Assembly (NCBI GenBank): GCA_036512155.1
Contig: DATCBD010000085.1
Coordinates: forward strand, 1-64,000
DNA from: Palsa-739 sp036512155
Lineage (GTDB): Bacteria > Actinomycetota > Thermoleophilia > Gaiellales > Gaiellaceae
Length of the DNA stretch: 64,000 nucleotides
Direction: 5' to 3'
The position numbers were made by a program, and so were the translations under genes. The notes beneath the pieces are model-generated. The model saw nothing but the letters and a program-made list of their open reading frames with translations. It had not been told where the DNA came from and did no database searches. This document shows positions 49,640-57,989 of this stretch, in pieces; positions within the stretch are counted from its first letter, which is position 1, and each line of letters starts with the position of its first letter.

Positions 49640-50245
49640 GTGAGCGCCCTTGTGCCAATGGTGGTGGAGTCGGACGGGCGCTTCGAGCGATCGTTCGACA
49701 TCTTCTCGCGCCTCCTGCGGGAGCGCATCGTCTTTCTCGGGACGCAGGTCGACGAGCAGTCCGCGAACCTCGTCGTCGCGCAGCTCCTCTTCCTCGAAGC
49801 GGAGGACCCGGACGCGGACATCCACCTGTACGTCAACTCGCCCGGCGGCGACGCGTACGCGGGGTTCGCCATCTACGACGCGATGCAGTTCGTCAAGCCC
49901 GACGTCTGTACGTACGGAATCGGCATGGCGATGTCTGCCGGCGCGCTCGTGCTCGCGTCAGGTGCCGCCGGCAAGCGCCACGTGCTCCCGAACGCCAAGG
50001 TGATGATCCATCAGGGATCGGGTGGCTTCCGCGGCACACCGGCCGACATCCAGATCGCCGCGCGCGAGATCCTCGCGATCACGCGCAAGTACGCGGAGAT
50101 CATTGCGCGTCACTCCGGCAAGGACGTGGAGCAGGTCACGGTCGACATCGACCGCGACCGGTTCCTCTCTCCGGAGGAGGCGGTCGAATATGGGCTCGCA
50201 GACTCCGTGCTGCTGGCTCGGACGCCGTCACCCGGCGACGAGTAG
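49640..50245 (+). CDS. clpP: ATP-dependent Clp protease proteolytic subunit
   Basis: 201 residues from GTG 49640, chosen for the TATTAT 7 nt upstream and because SALVPMVVESDGRFERSFDIFSRLL matches the family N-terminus; a TTG at 49622 would include the operator. The catalytic triad is Ser99 (GIGMAMSAGALVL), His124 (KVMIHQGSGGF) and Asp173 (DRDRF), with spacings equal to those of E. coli ClpP. It forms the protease barrel with ClpX or ClpC, which are not encoded here. The usual MIHQPLGG reads MIHQGSGG. The 3' end overlaps a convergent gene by 136 nt. Confidence 0.93.
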   Translation: MSALVPMVVESDGRFERSFDIFSRLLRERIVFLGTQVDEQSANLVVAQLLFLEAEDPDADIHLYVNSPGGDAYAGFAIYDAMQFVKPDVCTYGIGMAMSAGALVLASGAAGKRHVLPNAKVMIHQGSGGFRGTPADIQIAAREILAITRKYAEIIARHSGKDVEQVTVDIDRDRFLSPEEAVEYGLADSVLLARTPSPGDE

Positions 50246-51240
50246 CCGAGGCGGGCGGCGAGCTCGCCGCAGCGCCGGTCGATGATCGCGACGTCGGACG
50301 GAGTGAGCCCGTCCGCCCTCGAGTCTCGGTAGATCGGGTACCACTTGCGGTCGCTCGGGAGCGTCGCGAAGGGAAGGCGCTGGCCGCTGCGCGGGACCAT
50401 CGCCGCGTCGAAGTGGAGGCCGAGCGCCGCGGACAGGCTCCGCGTGCCGGCCTCGGGGTCGGCGAGCCAATCCTCGAAGCGCACCACGGTGACATTCGCC
50501 ACGCGCTTCGCGTCCTCGAGCGCTGTCCCGTACGCGTTTGCCCAGTGCTCCGCGGCGAACTCCAGCCGGCGCTCCCACGTGAGCGGCACGCGGAACGACG
50601 GCGGCTTCTTGCGGACCAGCCACGGGCAGCACGCGTACGGGCTGCGGACGACGAGGACAAAGTGCGGGTCGTGCGCCGCCAGAAGCTCGGCGAGCAGCGG
50701 CACCTTCACCGTGTTCGTGTGCGTCTTGTCCAGGAAGCGGGCGCGACCGGGATCGTGTGCGTAGACGGCGAGATGCTCACGGAGAACGCGGGCGAGCCGA
50801 CGCGCGTCCTCGGCGGTCGCGTCCCGCCCGGTCTTGCGGTAGGCGGGGAGCAGGTCGTCCGAGGCGAAGAAGTGCGTCGTTCCCTGGAGGGGATCGTCGA
50901 TGTCGACGCGATGCTTGTTGCCCCAGAGGGACTGGGGAAGCGACGGCATGCGGTTCCGCACGACGCCCAGCTCGTCGATGCCGGTCCACTCGTCTGACGC
51001 CCCCGACATCGATACGACGCGGGGGTTGCGTCGCAGTGATCGGCCGATCAGCGTCCCGCCGCAGCCGGCGACGCCGAGCAGGAAGATCGGCCGGTCGAGC
51101 GGCACTGCGTCGACGAGCCGGTCGAGACGGCGCGGCGAGAACCGCCACCGGTCGCGCTGGTAGAGGCGCGCCAGCTTGACCGCGAGGTCGCGGGGATGGC
51201 CGGTGCTCGAGAGGAGGTAGAGGAGCGCGCTGTCCCGCAT
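50110..51240 (-). CDS. Sulfotransferase-like protein with C-terminal tail antisense to clpP
   Basis: 376 residues. PIFLLGVAGCGGTLIGRSLRRNPRV is a PAPS-binding P-loop-like segment, LVVRSPYACCPW is the 3'-phosphate-binding Arg/Ser block, and VTVVRFEDWLADPEAGTRSLSAALGL is a standard sulfotransferase C-terminal block. The domain ends near ARLGYSSPGDG; the last 40 or so residues are Ser-rich and encoded opposite clpP, so they are probably an accidental extension. Likely sulfates a glycan or lipid, which would fit the surface-polymer theme. Whether PAPS is really used is not certain. Confidence 0.75.
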   Translation of the reverse strand: MRDSALLYLLSSTGHPRDLAVKLARLYQRDRWRFSPRRLDRLVDAVPLDRPIFLLGVAGCGGTLIGRSLRRNPRVVSMSGASDEWTGIDELGVVRNRMPSLPQSLWGNKHRVDIDDPLQGTTHFFASDDLLPAYRKTGRDATAEDARRLARVLREHLAVYAHDPGRARFLDKTHTNTVKVPLLAELLAAHDPHFVLVVRSPYACCPWLVRKKPPSFRVPLTWERRLEFAAEHWANAYGTALEDAKRVANVTVVRFEDWLADPEAGTRSLSAALGLHFDAAMVPRSGQRLPFATLPSDRKWYPIYRDSRADGLTPSDVAIIDRRCGELAARLGYSSPGDGVRASSTESASPYSTASSGERNRSRSMSTVTCSTSLPE

Positions 51241-51251
51241 GGATAGACACC

Positions 51252-51289
51252 ATCAAGCGCGATTAAGAACGGACTCAGAAGTTTCTAAG
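51252..51289. promoter_or_regulatory. Four hexamer direct repeats, OmpR/PhoB-type site
   Basis: ATCAAG (51252), ATTAAG (51262), ACTCAG (51273) and TCTAAG (51284) repeat with start-to-start spacing of 10, 11 and 11 bp, i.e. on one face of the helix. TTCTCA (51309) and TTCATA (51320), also 11 bp apart, may be a second pair. The 137-bp gap 51241-51377 holds this and otherwise no gene. It lies upstream of the export operon and of the divergent sulfotransferase gene. Confidence 0.5.
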
Positions 51290-51364
51290 AGTCGAGGCCG
51301 GGTCGGGGTTCTCATCTGGTTCATACGCACCTCGTGCACCGTCCGGGGTGGAACTCGTCCCCGC

Positions 51365-51371
51365 GAAGGAG
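51365..51371 (+). promoter_or_regulatory. Shine-Dalgarno of the export operon
   Basis: GAAGGAG precedes ATG 51378 by 6 nt. It is one of the few clear ribosome-binding sites at a first gene in this window and decides the adaptor's start over the upstream frame from 51348. Confidence 0.7.
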
Positions 51372-51377
51372 CACGCA

Positions 51378-53318
51378 ATGAACGTCATCACCAGCCGATT
51401 GCCAGCCGTCCGCGGCCGTAGGGCCATCCCGCGTGCATTCCGCAGCCTCGGCCTCCTGAACGGGATCATGGGCGCCGCGCTCATCGGTGCGGGTATCGGT
51501 TCCTACTTCGTCGTGGCCGGGACGAGCACCCCCGCAGCCGCCGTTCGCACGGCGACGGTGACGCGCGGCGTCGTCCTCTCGACCACGTCGGCGACCGGCA
51601 CGCTGCAGGCTGCGAAGGAGTTGAACGTCGGATTCACGGGCGCAGGGACGATCACCTCGATCGGCGTCAAGCCAGGGCAGCGCGTCACTCAGGGTCAGCT
51701 CCTCGGCCGCATCGACTCCACCACCGCGGAGCAGGCGCTGCAGCAGGCGCTGGCTTCGCTCGCGACCGCGCAGGCGCAGTACGAGGAGACGCTCACGGGC
51801 GAGACCGCTCAGCAGCGAAAGCAGGATGCCCTCTCGGTCACGCAGGCGAAGGACGCGCTCGCGAACGCGAAGGCGACACGGAAACAGGATGCGAGGCAGT
51901 CCGCCGCGTCCGTTGCGCAGTCGACGAGCTCGCTCCGGACCGATCAGGGGCAGGAGAAGGTCGACCTCTACCAGCAGTCGAAGGATCGCGCGACGTACGC
52001 GACGGAGGACGCGGCAAACGCCGCGATCGCGAGCGACAAGACGCAGCTCGCCGCCGACCAGACGAAGCAGCAGTCCGACTCGCAGCACCAGTTCGACCTT
52101 CAGGCCCAGGAAAACTCCGACAACAACCAGCTCTCCGCCGACCAGACGAGCCTGACCGCGGCGCAGACCGCGCACAACAACGCGGGTATCGCGCAATACA
52201 CCGCCGCAATCGCGAACGACAGGTCCGCGGTCGAGAGCGACCAGGCCTCGCTCACCTCGCTGCAGAAGACGCAGAACGGCGACAGCTATGCGATCACCCA
52301 GGACAACACCACTCTCACGAACGACCAGGCTGCGCTGACGGGCCTCCAGAACGACGCCAAGTCCATCCAGGCCGACGAGGCGAAGATCGCCTCCGACCGC
52401 TCCGCGCTGAGCAACGCGAAGCTGAATGCCGCATCGGGCACTGCGCGTGACGCGCAGACAGTGTCGTCCGACGAGCTCTCGGTGAAGTCGGCGCGTATGG
52501 GCGTCGCGGTCAAGCAGGCGCCTCCGACCGCCGCTGTGCTCGACGCCGCGAACGCGAGCGTCGTCAACGCGCGGGTCAACGTCGCGACCGCGGAGAAGGC
52601 GGTCTCGGATACGGAGTTGCGCGCGCCGATCGCAGGGACGGTTGCCTCTGTCAACGGCACCGTCGGCACGGCGGAGTCGGGCGGCGGCAGCTCCGCCGTC
52701 TCGAGCTCGTCGTCGGCCAGCGGCTCCTCCGGCAGCGGCTCGTCGACGGGTCTCGTCACGCTCACCGGCATCAACGGCATGCAGCTCGTCGCCGGCTTCG
52801 CCGAGACCGACACGGCGAAGCTCCGCGTCGGCCAGCCGGCAACAGTCACGGTCGACGCGCTGCCGACGGTCGAGCTCGCGGCGCACATCATCGCCATCGC
52901 AGGCACGGCGACTTCCACCTCCGGTGTTGTCACCTACACCGTCACGTTCGCGCTCGACCGGACCGAGGCGGGGCTCAAGTCCGGGATGACCGGCAACGTC
53001 GACGTCGTCGTCAGCGAAGCCGACAACGTCCTGCACGTTCCCACCGCAGCCGTGCGCGGGAGCGGCGCCAACGCGACCGTCACCGTCCTCCAGGCGGGCA
53101 AGCAGGTGAGCGTGCCCGTCGTCGCCGGCCTCCAGGGCGACTCGTCCACGGCCATCCTCAGCGGCCTGAAGGCGAACGAGAGCGTCGTACTCCCCTCCGT
53201 GTCTCTCGCCACGACCGGCGCCACCGGATCCGGCACCACGGGTACGGGCTCGACAACCGGAACCGGCCGTCGCGGCGCCGGCGGCGCCGCCTTCTTCGGT
53301 GGTGGATTCGGCGGATGA
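51378..53318 (+). CDS. MacA/HlyD-like adaptor with very long coiled coil
   Basis: 646 residues against about 370-400 for MacA. A membrane anchor lies at about 24-46 (LLNGIMGAALIGAGIGSYFVV) after a basic N-terminus. The first biotinyl-lipoyl half (ELNVGFTGAGTITSIGVKPGQRVTQGQ) is followed by a coiled-coil hairpin of roughly 260 residues rich in Asp, Gln, Ser and Ala with recurring DQ-x-x-L units. The second lipoyl half (TELRAPIAGTVASVNGTVG), a Ser/Gly insertion, beta domains and a Gly/Thr-rich tail ending FFGGGFGG complete it. It should couple the MacB-like transporter to the cell envelope. ATGA overlap with the ATPase gene. Confidence 0.85.
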   Translation: MNVITSRLPAVRGRRAIPRAFRSLGLLNGIMGAALIGAGIGSYFVVAGTSTPAAAVRTATVTRGVVLSTTSATGTLQAAKELNVGFTGAGTITSIGVKPGQRVTQGQLLGRIDSTTAEQALQQALASLATAQAQYEETLTGETAQQRKQDALSVTQAKDALANAKATRKQDARQSAASVAQSTSSLRTDQGQEKVDLYQQSKDRATYATEDAANAAIASDKTQLAADQTKQQSDSQHQFDLQAQENSDNNQLSADQTSLTAAQTAHNNAGIAQYTAAIANDRSAVESDQASLTSLQKTQNGDSYAITQDNTTLTNDQAALTGLQNDAKSIQADEAKIASDRSALSNAKLNAASGTARDAQTVSSDELSVKSARMGVAVKQAPPTAAVLDAANASVVNARVNVATAEKAVSDTELRAPIAGTVASVNGTVGTAESGGGSSAVSSSSSASGSSGSGSSTGLVTLTGINGMQLVAGFAETDTAKLRVGQPATVTVDALPTVELAAHIIAIAGTATSTSGVVTYTVTFALDRTEAGLKSGMTGNVDVVVSEADNVLHVPTAAVRGSGANATVTVLQAGKQVSVPVVAGLQGDSSTAILSGLKANESVVLPSVSLATTGATGSGTTGTGSTTGTGRRGAGGAAFFGGGFGG

Positions 53319-54031
53319 GCCGCCCTCGGCGCCGCGCCACGCTCGTCCTCGAGCACGTCACAAAGACGTACGGCACCGGCGACATCGCCGTGCATGCGTT
53401 GCGCGGCATCGATCTGCGCGTCGAGCGCGGCGACTTCATCGCCGTCATGGGCGCGTCCGGCAGCGGCAAGTCGACGCTCATGAACCTCGTCGGCTGCCTC
53501 GACGTCCCGACCGAAGGGCGGTATCTCCTCGAAGGGCTCGACGTCAGCCGTCTCGACGAGTTCGAGCTTGCGTTCGTCCGCAACCGGAAAATCGGCTTCG
53601 TCTTCCAGGCTTACAACCTCATTCCGCGCACGAGCGCGTTGCGCAACGTCGAGCTGCCGCTCATCTACGCGCGTGCACCGAAGGCGGAACGCAAGCGGCG
53701 CGCCGAGGAAGCTCTCGCGGCGGTCGGTGTCGCCGACCGCATGCACCACGTGCCCTCGGAGCTCTCCGGCGGGCAGCAACAGCGCGTCGCGATCGCGCGC
53801 GCGATCGTCACCGAGCCGGCGATCGTGCTCGCGGACGAGCCGACGGGCAACCTGGACAGCGCGGCGAGCGCGGAGGTCATGCAGATCTTCGCCCGGCTCA
53901 ACGCGAGCGGCAGGACGATCGTGATGATCACCCACGAGCCCGACGTCGCCGCGTACGCGAAGCGCGTCGTCCACATCGCCGATGGCCTCATCGAGTCCGA
54001 CGAAGCCAAGACGGTGGTGATGAGCGCGTGA
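53315..54031 (+). CDS. ABC transporter ATPase (MacB/LolD type)
   Basis: 238 residues. Walker A GASGSGKST, Q-loop FVFQAYNLIPRTSALRNVELPL, signature LSGGQQQRVAIARAI, Walker B IVLADEPTGNLD and H-loop VMITHEP are all intact. The AYNLIP...T and SALRNVELPLIYA features place it with the mechanotransmission (MacB/LolD/FtsE-like) ATPases. It powers the FtsX-type permease encoded next, with a GTGA overlap. Confidence 0.95.
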   Translation: MSRPRRRATLVLEHVTKTYGTGDIAVHALRGIDLRVERGDFIAVMGASGSGKSTLMNLVGCLDVPTEGRYLLEGLDVSRLDEFELAFVRNRKIGFVFQAYNLIPRTSALRNVELPLIYARAPKAERKRRAEEALAAVGVADRMHHVPSELSGGQQQRVAIARAIVTEPAIVLADEPTGNLDSAASAEVMQIFARLNASGRTIVMITHEPDVAAYAKRVVHIADGLIESDEAKTVVMSA

Positions 54032-55242
54032 CCGCCGCGGAGGCACTCCGGATGGCGGTGCAGGGTGTGCTCGCGAACCGCCTCCGCTCGCTGCTGACGA
54101 TGCTCGGGATCACGATCGGGGTCGCCGCCGTCATCATCCTCGTCGCCGTCGGCAACGGTTCCTCCGCCGCGGTGCAGCAGCGCATCGAGGCGCTCGGGAC
54201 GAACGTCGTCTCGATCATGCCGGGGTTCAGTTTCGGCCGCGGCTCAGGCGGGGCGCAAAGCTCCTTCACGCAATTCACGACGAAGGACGTCAAGGCGCTC
54301 GAGGATCAGAATGCGGCGCCGGACATCAAATCGGTGACTCCCGTCGTGAACGGGAGCGTCACCGCGACCTTCGGCGCCGCGAGCTACTCGCCGAGCCAGT
54401 TCGTCGGCACGACACCGTCGTACGAGGAGGCTCGCAAGTCCCCGGTCGAGGCGGGGACGTTCATCACCGCACAAGAGGAGGCGGAGCACGCGCGCGTCGT
54501 CGTGCTCGGCGAGACCGTGGTCGAGAACGTGTTCGGCAGCCAGAACCCACTCGGACAGACGATCAAGCTGAACGGCATCGGCTTCCAGGTCGTCGGCGTC
54601 CTCACGCCCAAGGGCTCGAACGGCATCCAGGACCAGGACGACATCGCCATCGCGCCGCTGACGACGACGCAGGACCTCATCACCGGCGTCACGGGCGGGC
54701 TCAGTCAGATCATCGTCGAGGCGAAGTCCTCCGGCCAGGTGAACGCAGCCGAAGCGGAGGCGACCGACATCCTCACGCCGAACCACTCGTCCGACGGCAC
54801 GGCGAACTTCCGGGTGCAGAACCAGGCGTCGCTCCTGCAGACGACCGCATCGACGAACCACGTCTTCACCGTGCTGCTCGCGGCAGTGGCCGCCATCTCG
54901 CTGCTTGTCGGCGGGATCGGCGTGATGAACATCATGCTCGTCACCGTCACAGAGCGCACACGCGAGATCGGAATCCGCAAAGCGCTCGGCGCGCGCCGCG
55001 GCGACATCCTCGGCCAGTTCCTCACCGAGGCGGTGCTGCTGTCGATCTGCGGCGGCGTCGTCGGCGTGGCTGCCGGCCTCGTCGGAAGCTTCTTCAAGAT
55101 CGTGGGCGTCCAGCCGGTCGTGCAGCTGTACTCGGTGCTGCTCGCGCTCGGCGTCGGCGTCGCCGTCGGCCTCTTCTTCGGCATCTATCCCGCCAACCGC
55201 GCAGCGGCCCTCAGGCCCATCGAAGCACTGCGTTACGAATAG
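54028..55242 (+). CDS. MacB-like ABC permease (FtsX/MacB_PCD family)
   Basis: 404 residues, four helices. The first helix is near residues 20-42 (RSLLTMLGITIGVAAVIILVAV), then an extracytoplasmic periplasmic-core-like domain of about 230 residues (VVSIMPGFSFGRGSGGAQSS; FGSQNPLGQTIKLNGIGFQVVGVL). Three helices with the conserved LVGGIGVMNIMLVTVTERTREIGIRKALGA block follow. The ATPase is separate, unlike Gram-negative MacB. Role: mechanotransmission-type extrusion of a peptide, lipid or small molecule; substrate unknown. Confidence 0.93.
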   Translation: MTAAEALRMAVQGVLANRLRSLLTMLGITIGVAAVIILVAVGNGSSAAVQQRIEALGTNVVSIMPGFSFGRGSGGAQSSFTQFTTKDVKALEDQNAAPDIKSVTPVVNGSVTATFGAASYSPSQFVGTTPSYEEARKSPVEAGTFITAQEEAEHARVVVLGETVVENVFGSQNPLGQTIKLNGIGFQVVGVLTPKGSNGIQDQDDIAIAPLTTTQDLITGVTGGLSQIIVEAKSSGQVNAAEAEATDILTPNHSSDGTANFRVQNQASLLQTTASTNHVFTVLLAAVAAISLLVGGIGVMNIMLVTVTERTREIGIRKALGARRGDILGQFLTEAVLLSICGGVVGVAAGLVGSFFKIVGVQPVVQLYSVLLALGVGVAVGLFFGIYPANRAAALRPIEALRYE

Positions 55243-55251
55243 GAGCATGGA

Positions 55252-55905
55252 ATGAGCACACTCGACACCGGGCTGCCGGTGCCTGCGGACGAGCCCGACG
55301 ACGACGACGTCGCTGCCGAGCTCGAGGCGCTGGCGATCTCCCGTCGGCGCAAGATGCCGCGCGTCACGCTCGCGCTCGCCGTCGCCATCGTCGGAGCAGG
55401 CGCGTTCATCGGCGGCGCCGAGGCGCAGAAGCATCTCGGCTCGAGCTCGAGCTCGTCGAGCGGCGCGGGGAGCGGAGCCGCCTCGTCGTTCGCGTCCCGC
55501 TTCCGCGGCGGCGGGAGTGGTAGCGGTGCGACCGGAGGCTCGGCGTTCTCCGCGGGCGGCGGCGCGACCATCGGCACCGTCACGCTGATCAAAGGCTCGA
55601 CCCTGTACATCACGGACACGAGCGGGAACACCATCAAGGTGACGACGTCGGCGGCGTCGCAGGTGACGAGGACGGTCTCGGGGACGGTGAAGAACGTGCG
55701 ACCCGGCGACTCGGTCGTCGTGCGCGGCACGACGCAGAAGAACGGCACGGTGGCCGCGAGCTCGATTTCGCTCGGGGGCGCCGGCGGTCTTGGCGGCGGA
55801 AGTGGCGGGGCGACCGGGTTCGGCGGCACCGGTAGCGGCAACAGCAACAGCAACGGCGGCGCCACCGGCTTCGGCGGGGGTAGCAGCTCGAATGGAGGTG
55901 GATGA
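55252..55905 (+). CDS. Membrane-anchored Gly/Ser-rich protein with DUF5666-like domain
   Basis: 217 residues. An acidic cytoplasmic N-terminus (DEPDDDDVAAELEAL) is followed by one helix (about 37-57). A Ser/Gly linker leads to a small beta domain (GTVTLIKGSTLYITDTSGNTIKV ... VRPGDSVVVRGTTQKNG) like DUF5666/OB-type repeats, then a Gly/Asn/Ser tail. AGGAG lies 5-9 nt before ATG 55252. Directly downstream of the MacAB-like genes; it may be a partner or surface substrate of the transporter (inference). It overlaps the next gene by one to four bases. Confidence 0.7.
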   Translation: MSTLDTGLPVPADEPDDDDVAAELEALAISRRRKMPRVTLALAVAIVGAGAFIGGAEAQKHLGSSSSSSSGAGSGAASSFASRFRGGGSGSGATGGSAFSAGGGATIGTVTLIKGSTLYITDTSGNTIKVTTSAASQVTRTVSGTVKNVRPGDSVVVRGTTQKNGTVAASSISLGGAGGLGGGSGGATGFGGTGSGNSNSNGGATGFGGGSSSNGGG

Positions 55906-56618
55906 TGATTCGTAGCGGCATTGCGGCGGTGGCGGCCGCGCTCGTTCTGGTTCCCGCGGCCTCGGCGGCATCGCCCGTGCAGGGCTCCCTGTTCGGCCCG
56001 GTCGTCGCGGTCAAGGGCACGACGTTCACGATCACGACGACGCTCAGCCCGTCCGGCAAGTCGCTCGTTTCGGCCGGCTCGGCGAAGATCACCGAGCAGG
56101 AAGCCGCGCCGAAATCGAGCCTGAAGGTCGGCGCGTGCGTCATGGCGACCGGTGCACGGAACGCCAAGGGCGTCGTCGCCGCCACGCGGATCACGATCTC
56201 GCAACCGGTCAAGGGCTCGTGCACCAGCGGCTTTGCCGGCCGTGGTGGAGGCACCGCTGGCAACCGGACTCGCACGACGCCGCCGACGGGCGGTCAGCGC
56301 CCGCCGGGTGGCTTCGGCGGCAACGCCAACTTCGGCTTCGCATTCGGGTCGGTGACGAAGGCGAGCGGCTCGACGCTCACCGTCAAGGGAGCGTCGTTCG
56401 GATCGTCGGCGCCGCGCACCACGACCGTCACCGTGTCGTCGAAGACGTCGCTCACGCGAACGATCACGGTGGCGGCTTCCACGATCAAGGTGAAGACGTG
56501 CGCGTTCGTGCGTGGCACGAGCACCGACAAGGGCCTCACCGTCAAGGCGACGAACGTCGCGATCACGCCCGAGACGAAGGGAACCTGCACGAACGGCTTC
56601 AGGCGTCCCGGTAGCTGA
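55905..56618 (+). CDS. Secreted DUF5666-like repeat protein
   Basis: 237 residues. A Sec signal peptide (MIRSGIAAVAAALVLVPAASAAS, cleavage near AS-A-A) precedes two beta domains of the same type (GPVVAVKGTTFTITTTLSPSG; GSVTKASGSTLTVKGASFG). Each is followed by a short cysteine-containing end (KGSCTSGFAGRGGG; KGTCTNGFRRPG), with a Gly/Pro-rich linker between. ATG 55905 is preferred to 55902 because GGAGG (55894-55898) is better spaced. Paralogous domain to that in the preceding anchored protein. Likely an extracellular or wall-associated component tied to the export operon. Confidence 0.7.
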   Translation: MIRSGIAAVAAALVLVPAASAASPVQGSLFGPVVAVKGTTFTITTTLSPSGKSLVSAGSAKITEQEAAPKSSLKVGACVMATGARNAKGVVAATRITISQPVKGSCTSGFAGRGGGTAGNRTRTTPPTGGQRPPGGFGGNANFGFAFGSVTKASGSTLTVKGASFGSSAPRTTTVTVSSKTSLTRTITVAASTIKVKTCAFVRGTSTDKGLTVKATNVAITPETKGTCTNGFRRPGS

Positions 56619-56620
56619 CA

Positions 56621-56626
56621 TACCCT
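56621..56626 (+). promoter_or_regulatory. Putative -10 element (TACCCT), leaderless start at 56634
   Basis: TACCCT lies 7 nt before GTG 56634, separating the oxidase gene from the export operon. No Shine-Dalgarno sequence is seen. Confidence 0.4.
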
Positions 56627-56633
56627 TGCCGGT

Positions 56634-57989
56634 GTGGCGGTCGCAGCCGACCTCCGTGCCGAGCTCCTGAGGCTCGTTCCGGACGAGAGCCGTGTGAGCG
56701 TGGTCGAGTCGGTGCTCGACCAGCACGCCGGCGACCTCAGCTACCACGAGCCGCATCGTCCTGACGTCGTCGTCTTCGCCGAGTCGGCAGCGGAAGTATC
56801 GGCCGTGCTCGCACACGCGAACGCGGCCGGCGTGCCCGTCGTCGCATTCGGTGCCGGCACGAGCCTCGAGGGGCACGTGATCCCGCTGCACGGCGGGATC
56901 AGCCTCGACTTGACGCGGCTGAACCGGATCGTGGCCGTGCGGCCCGACGATCTGACCGCGACCGTGCAGGCGGGCGCGACGCGCTCGCAGCTGGCGGCGG
57001 CGGCAGGCCCGCACGGCCTCTGGTTCCCGGTCGACCCGGGTGCGGACGCGACGCTCGGCGGCATGGCGGCGACGAACGCGAGCGGGACGACGACCGTCCG
57101 CTACGGCGGCATGCGCGCGCACGTGCTCGCGCTCGAGGTCGTGCTCGCCGACGGCCGCGTCGTGCGCACCGGGTCGCGTGCGGTGAAGACCTCAGCGGGC
57201 TACAACCTCACGGAGCTCTTCGTCGGATCGGAGGGAACGCTCGGCGTGATCACCGAGCTGACGCTGCGCCTGCACCCGATCCCCGAGCGCATCATCGTCG
57301 CGCGCGCTGCGTTCCCGTCGGTGGAATCGGCCTGCCGTGCCGCAGCCGCGATCATCGGTGCGGGTGTCCTCGTGACCCGGTGCGAGCTCCTCGACGCGAC
57401 GACGATCGCCGCGCTGAACGCGTTCAAGGGGACGTCGTTCCCGGAGTCGCCGTATCTCTTCATCGAGCTCGGGGGTGAGCTCGAGACGGTGCGCGAGCTC
57501 GCCGAGGACGAGGGTGCAACCGCGTTCGAGTCGGAGACCGACCCGACTGCGCGCGCGCGCATGTGGGATGCGCGACACGGCGCGCTGATGGCGTCTCTCG
57601 CACTGGCTCCCGGATCGAAGGCGATGACGACCGATGTCGCCGTGCCGCTCTCCGAGCTGGCCTCGGCGATCGAGAACGCGCGCGCGGCGCTCGACGCGTC
57701 CGGCCTCCGCGGCGGCATCGTCGGCCACGTCGGCGACGGCAACTTCCACCTCGCGTTCCTGCTCGATCCCGCCGACGTCGAGTCGGTCGGACGGGCGGAA
57801 GCGCTGAACACCGCGCTCGTCGAGGACGCGCTCGCGCGCGGCGGCACGTGCACGGGGGAGCACGGCATCGGCTACGGCAAGCTCGGCTACCTCGCCCGCG
57901 AGCATCCGGATCTGCTCGATCTCTACCGCGGCATCAAGGAGCTCTTCGATCCCAACGGGATCTTGAACCCCGGCAAAGTCGTGCCCTAG
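56634..57989 (+). CDS. FAD-linked 2-hydroxyacid oxidase/dehydrogenase (GlcD/D-lactate type)
   Basis: 451 residues. The VAO-type FAD domain has PVVAFGAGTSLEGHVIPLHGGISLDLTRLN and PVDPGADATLGGMAATNASGTTTVRYG. The FAD-oxidase C domain follows, with GGIVGHVGDGNFHLAFLLDP and the closing CTGEHGIGYGKLGYL (metal-binding His). It oxidises glycolate, D-lactate or a related 2-hydroxyacid. No Fe-S partner (GlcE/GlcF) is encoded next to it. Its 3' end overlaps the convergent aldo/keto reductase by 4 nt. Confidence 0.9.
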   Translation: MAVAADLRAELLRLVPDESRVSVVESVLDQHAGDLSYHEPHRPDVVVFAESAAEVSAVLAHANAAGVPVVAFGAGTSLEGHVIPLHGGISLDLTRLNRIVAVRPDDLTATVQAGATRSQLAAAAGPHGLWFPVDPGADATLGGMAATNASGTTTVRYGGMRAHVLALEVVLADGRVVRTGSRAVKTSAGYNLTELFVGSEGTLGVITELTLRLHPIPERIIVARAAFPSVESACRAAAAIIGAGVLVTRCELLDATTIAALNAFKGTSFPESPYLFIELGGELETVRELAEDEGATAFESETDPTARARMWDARHGALMASLALAPGSKAMTTDVAVPLSELASAIENARAALDASGLRGGIVGHVGDGNFHLAFLLDPADVESVGRAEALNTALVEDALARGGTCTGEHGIGYGKLGYLAREHPDLLDLYRGIKELFDPNGILNPGKVVP

